Positions 7,268 to 10,150 of a stretch of DNA of 10,150 bases are shown here, in pieces. The position numbers were made by a program, and so were the translations under genes. This DNA is from an uncultured Nitrospinaceae bacterium (GTDB taxonomy: Bacteria > Nitrospinota > Nitrospinia > Nitrospinales > VA-1). Under the pieces are notes generated by a model. That model worked only from the letters and a program-made list of their open reading frames with translations. It was not told the DNA's origin and searched no databases. The first letter of the stretch is position 1; the number at the start of each line of letters is the position of its first letter. Where the stretch lies: assembly GCA_913043155.1 (NCBI GenBank), contig CAJWLY010000041.1, positions 1 to 10,150 of the forward strand, in the 5' to 3' direction.

Positions 7268-8035
7268 TCAAGAAGCCTGCAGGTCCAATCCAACGGGACA
7301 ATGGTCCGATCCCATCACATCCGGTTGGATAAATGAATCCTTCACCTTTCCCATTAAATCTTCGGTAACAAAAAAATAATCGATGCGCCATCCGATGTTT
7401 TTTTTCCGGACGTTGAAACGGTAACTCCACCAGGTGTACTGATCAGGCTCCTGGCAAAACTCGCGAAAGGTATCAACATACCCATGAGCTATAAACTTGT
7501 CGACCCACGCCCGCTCCTCGGGCAAAAAACCGGAGTTTTTCTCGTTGGCCTTTGGATTTTTTAGATCAATAGGTTTATGCGCAGTGTTCACGTCCCCTGT
7601 AATCACCAGTTTCTTGCCTTCCTGGCGCAGCGATTCGCAGTGATCAAGAAAGGCATCATAAAAATCCATTTTATACTTCAGTCGGTCCGATCCGCTGGTC
7701 CCGTTAGGAAAGTATACATTAAGCAAATCGAAGTCCTTGAACTCAGCGCGTATGATACGGCCTTCCATGTCGAATTTTTCGATTCCCATCCCCAAATGAT
7801 ATTTTTTGGGTTTCTTTTTGCTGAGGACAGCAACACCACTGTAGCCCCTGCGCTGGGCTGGGTTCCATATAGAGTGATATCCTTCAGGTGTGACCATTTC
7901 ACCCGGAAGGTCGTTTGGCGTCGCCTTGATCTCTTGAAGGCACATCGTGTCCGGCGCTTCGGAGTGGAACCAGTCCATAAAACCTTTTCTCAAGGCGGCA
8001 CGCATACCATTGACATTCCAACTGATAATTTTCAT
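7268..8035 (-). CDS. xth: Exodeoxyribonuclease III / AP endonuclease (Xth/ExoA family)
   Basis: The 255-residue product is a complete exonuclease III of the endonuclease/exonuclease/phosphatase fold. It cuts DNA 5' to abasic sites and removes 3' blocking groups in base-excision repair, using a divalent metal. Catalytic motifs are in order: SWNVNG (Asn7), LQEIKA (Glu35, metal ligand), NVYFPNG (Tyr108), GDVNTAH (Asp148, Asn150), WRIDYFF (Asp219) and the terminal GSDHCP (Asp244-His245). Family length is about 250-270 residues, so nothing is missing. I chose the ATG at 8035-8033 because the family almost always begins MKIxSWNVNG and AGG lies five bases upstream. An in-frame GTG two codons earlier (8041) is the alternative. 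The gene is transcribed away from the ABC-transporter pair and toward the M16C peptidase, with which it may be co-transcribed. Confidence 0.95.
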   Translation of the reverse strand: MKIISWNVNGMRAALRKGFMDWFHSEAPDTMCLQEIKATPNDLPGEMVTPEGYHSIWNPAQRRGYSGVAVLSKKKPKKYHLGMGIEKFDMEGRIIRAEFKDFDLLNVYFPNGTSGSDRLKYKMDFYDAFLDHCESLRQEGKKLVITGDVNTAHKPIDLKNPKANEKNSGFLPEERAWVDKFIAHGYVDTFREFCQEPDQYTWWSYRFNVRKKNIGWRIDYFFVTEDLMGKVKDSFIQPDVMGSDHCPVGLDLQAS

Positions 8036-8284
8036 ATCCACCTGAAAACGATGCTACTGACAAATGAGATCCGATGCAGAGGACAGCACATCCACTCAAT
8101 TCAGCCTCCTCGCTCTTAAACCGGGGTATACTCTCACATAAGACCTTCCGAACCAAAGCGTAAAATTTCATTCCCTTTAGCCCCAGTCTAGCTAAAAAAA
8201 TTTCACTAAACCGCTGTCTAATCAAAAGAAATTATTCGCTTTTCCCCCCATGCATTATAATTCCATCAAGCGATCCAATAACGG
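8036..8284. other. Divergent intergenic region between the exonuclease gene and the ABC ATPase gene
   Basis: About 245 bp that should carry promoters for both directions. Toward the exonuclease, a weak candidate is TATACC (8130-8125, minus) with TTCGGA 16 bases upstream. Between it and the gene sits a strong Shine-Dalgarno-like GAGGAGG (8111-8105, minus) about 70 bases before the exonuclease start. A 19-codon open frame (8091-8032, minus) ends in ATGA overlapping that start. Toward the ATPase gene, the AT-rich stretch 8191-8237 holds A-tracts. It also has two imperfect direct copies of a GTCTA...AAA...ATT unit starting at 8186 and 8216, about three helical turns apart, where UP-element-like sequence would lie. 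No RNA gene is seen. Confidence 0.45.
8256..8261 (+). promoter_or_regulatory. Perfect -10 box upstream of the ABC ATPase genes
   Basis: TATAAT is an exact sigma-70 -10 consensus, placed so that transcription would start near 8268, about 17 bases before the ATG at 8285. The -35 region is poor (TATTCG at 8233-8238 for a 17-base spacer; TTCGCT at 8235-8240 for a 15-base spacer). The A/T-rich block just upstream could partly compensate. If real, the promoter shows that the ATPase pair starts its own transcript. Confidence 0.4.
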
Positions 8285-9277
8285 ATGACCCAAAAAAATA
8301 TGCCAACCTCTGAATTGCAGGTCCAAAATCTAAAAATTGCGTTTTCTTCCAACGGAGAAGAACAGGTTGCTGTCCGAGGGATCAGTTATCACCTCAACCA
8401 GGGGGAAACGTTAGCGCTCGTCGGTGAATCAGGGTGCGGTAAAACCGTCAGCGCCCTGTCCATCCTACGGTTGATACCTCAGCCTCCAGGTAAAATCCTG
8501 GACGGGAAAATCCTTTTTGGGAAAGACGACCTTCTCAAGCTTCCGGCGAAAGAACTCCGAGAGCGGCGCGGACGCGACATCGCGATGATCTTCCAAGATC
8601 CGATGACCTGTCTCAACCCAGTTCTCACCGTAGGCGAGCAGATTATCGAGACGCTCTTGCGTCATACCGCAATTACCCGCACCGCCGCGCGAAAAAAAAC
8701 CATTGAACTCCTGAGGCAGGTGGATATCCCCTCACCAGAGCAAAAGCTTAATCAATACCCGCATCAACTGAGCGGCGGTATGCGCCAACGGACGATGATC
8801 GCCATGGCCGTGTCCTGCTCACCCCGAGTGCTCATTGCCGACGAACCTACCACGGCTCTCGACGTTCTCGTTCAAGCGCAAATCCTAGACCTCCTCGCAC
8901 AGTTAAAGGAAGAAACTCTTATGTCGATCCTGCTTATCACTCACGATCTGGGTGTCGTCGCCGAAATCGCCCAGCGTGTATTGGTCATGTATGCGGGAGA
9001 AATCGTCGAATCGGGGCCCGTTCAAGGACTTTTTCGAAAGCCACTTCATCCGTACACGACTGGACTCATGAATTCGGTACCTACACTGGAACACGGTCAG
9101 GAAAAGATTCATCGATTGAGTGAAATTTCTGGAACCGTTCCCTCACTTTCACAAACCCCGCCAGGATGCCCGTTTCATCCGCGCTGTCCCTCGGCAGAAG
9201 CACGGTGCCAAACCGAAAAACCAGTTCTCAAAGAAGCCACTCCCGGACACACCGTGAGTTGCTGGTTGCATCAATAA
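8285..9277 (+). CDS. Peptide/nickel-type ABC transporter ATP-binding protein (DppD/OppD-like)
   Basis: The complete 330-residue product is the first of two ATPases that power peptide, dipeptide or nickel import on the cytoplasmic face of the inner membrane. Visible motifs are Walker A GESGCGKT (47-54), Q-loop Gln104 in IFQDP, signature LSGGM (162-166), Walker B VLIADEP (182-188, with Asp186 and Glu187) and H-loop His220. The C-terminal oligopeptide-transporter extension (about 235-330) carries HPYTTGLMNSVP and four cysteines: Cys295, Cys301, Cys308, Cys326. In DppD/OppD homologues these positions have been reported to bind a [4Fe-4S] cluster. The ATG at 8285 has little Shine-Dalgarno; the ATG at 8300 would give the more usual N-terminus but is no better served. 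Its stop overlaps the next start by one base (TAATG), so the two ATPases are co-translated. The substrate cannot be told without the binding protein. Confidence 0.92.
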   Translation: MTQKNMPTSELQVQNLKIAFSSNGEEQVAVRGISYHLNQGETLALVGESGCGKTVSALSILRLIPQPPGKILDGKILFGKDDLLKLPAKELRERRGRDIAMIFQDPMTCLNPVLTVGEQIIETLLRHTAITRTAARKKTIELLRQVDIPSPEQKLNQYPHQLSGGMRQRTMIAMAVSCSPRVLIADEPTTALDVLVQAQILDLLAQLKEETLMSILLITHDLGVVAEIAQRVLVMYAGEIVESGPVQGLFRKPLHPYTTGLMNSVPTLEHGQEKIHRLSEISGTVPSLSQTPPGCPFHPRCPSAEARCQTEKPVLKEATPGHTVSCWLHQ

Positions 9278-10150
9278 TGGCCTCTTCAGTAAAAATATCA
9301 GATCCGGTTCTGCTGCAAGCGAGGAATCTCAAAAAATACTTTTCTGCCGAAAGTTCTAACTACAGCCGCTCATCACAAACTGTGCGCGCCTTGGATGGCG
9401 TTTCCTTCACCCTTCGCGAAGGAGAGACCTTGGGGCTTGTTGGGGAGTCCGGGTGCGGCAAGTCCACCGCCGCACGAACCGTTCTGCGACTCACCGAACC
9501 CACTGCCGGAGAAGTTTATTTTCGCGGACAAAATCTATTTGCATTATCACACAACGATCTGCGCCCCCTACGTAAGGAAATGCAGATCATTTTTCAGGAT
9601 CCCTACGCTTCCCTCAACCCAAGAAAGCGGGTAAGAGACATTCTGGAAGAACCGTTCGATATTCACAGGTTTGTCGACGGGAAGGAACGAAATGAACGTG
9701 TTGCATGGTTGATGGAGCGCGTGGGATTGTCAGCGGATCAAGGTGAAAAATATCCGCACGAGTTCAGCGGCGGGCAACTGCAACGAGTCGGAATCGCGCG
9801 GGCTATTGCATTGCATCCACGTCTCGTGGTCGCCGATGAACCCGTCTCCGCTCTCGATGTTTCCATTCGCGCTCAGGTGATCAACCTTCTTCTCGATCTG
9901 AAGGAGTCAATGGCCATCTCCTATCTTTTTATTTCACACGACATGGCTGTGGTCAGACACTTCTGCGACCGTATCGCCGTAATGTACCTAGGGAAAATCG
10001 TCGAACTTGCCAACAGCACGCAGTTGTACAGCACACCACAACATCCCTACACGGAGGCATTACTTCAGGCAATTCCCAGGATGGATCCAGGATCAAAAAA
10101 ACAACGTTTAAAAGTGAGAGGTGACCTACCTAGCGCAATCGATCCACCTA
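9277..10150 (+). CDS. Second peptide-type ABC transporter ATP-binding protein (DppF/OppF-like), 3' end missing
   Basis: From the ATG at 9277 the frame is open to the right edge (291 full codons, no stop), out of about 320-340 expected. It begins MASSVKISDPVLLQARNLKK. Motifs are Walker A GESGCGKST (56-64), Q-loop Gln107 in IFQDPYASLNPR, signature FSGGQ (163-167), Walker B LVVADEP (183-189, with Asp187 and Glu188), SALDVS, H-loop His221 and QHPYTEALLQAIP near 255-267. IFQDPYASLNPR and the longer N-terminus with an insertion before ALDGVSF are typical of the OppF/DppF partner rather than the OppD type. It should pair with the preceding ATPase as a heterodimer. The Cys-rich tail would start just past the edge (the last residues seen are LPSAIDPP). 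All visible ATPase residues are intact. Confidence 0.92.
   Translation, partial: MASSVKISDPVLLQARNLKKYFSAESSNYSRSSQTVRALDGVSFTLREGETLGLVGESGCGKSTAARTVLRLTEPTAGEVYFRGQNLFALSHNDLRPLRKEMQIIFQDPYASLNPRKRVRDILEEPFDIHRFVDGKERNERVAWLMERVGLSADQGEKYPHEFSGGQLQRVGIARAIALHPRLVVADEPVSALDVSIRAQVINLLLDLKESMAISYLFISHDMAVVRHFCDRIAVMYLGKIVELANSTQLYSTPQHPYTEALLQAIPRMDPGSKKQRLKVRGDLPSAIDPP

Noticed and set aside
7577..8119. Plus-strand 180-codon open frame opposite the exonuclease gene
   Set aside because: It is an antisense shadow of a well-supported gene with no recognisable motifs.
7899..8225. Minus-strand 108-codon open frame overlapping the exonuclease gene
   Set aside because: It overlaps the certain exonuclease in another frame, and its translation has no family-like pattern.
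9395..9634. 79-codon plus-strand open frame inside the second ABC ATPase
   Set aside because: It is in the wrong frame relative to the clear ATPase motifs and has no family-like content.

Overview
The window is about 10.1 kb of dense bacterial chromosome with roughly balanced base composition. It carries seven protein-coding genes, two of them cut by the window edges. I see no RNA gene, insertion sequence, CRISPR array or phage gene. The mix (PII regulator, secreted esterase with a signal peptide, MutS2, PreP-like M16C peptidase, exonuclease III, Dpp/Opp ATPases) suggests a Gram-negative free-living heterotroph or chemolithotroph. A deltaproteobacterial or Nitrospinota-like lineage would fit, but the sequence alone does not fix this.

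Layout, left to right. (1) The first 36 codons of a PII nitrogen-signalling protein lie on the minus strand, running off the left edge. (2) A 299-bp divergent intergenic region follows, with two potential hairpins in the PII leader and a candidate promoter for the rightward genes. (3) A rightward pair follows: an exported alpha/beta-hydrolase of the PHB-depolymerase/feruloyl-esterase type, joined by an ATGA stop/start overlap to mutS2. (4) After a 64-bp convergent gap comes a leftward M16C metallopeptidase. Upstream of it on the same strand, across a 126-bp gap holding a short dispersed-repeat-like sequence, lies an exonuclease III-family AP endonuclease. (5) A divergent region follows, with a perfect -10 box pointing right. 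(6) A rightward pair of peptide/nickel-type ABC ATPases overlaps by one base (TAATG). The second is cut by the right edge.

The genes are mostly housekeeping. MutS2 (recombination control or ribosome rescue) and exonuclease III (base-excision repair) both relate to nucleic-acid quality control, and the M16C enzyme to peptide turnover. The ABC ATPases would power uptake of peptides or similar solutes, with permease and binding-protein genes presumably beyond the right edge or elsewhere. I found no clearly new biological system. The items most worth a second look are the structured PII leader, the translationally coupled esterase-mutS2 pair, the repeat unit upstream of the peptidase, and an unexplained strong Shine-Dalgarno in the exonuclease leader.
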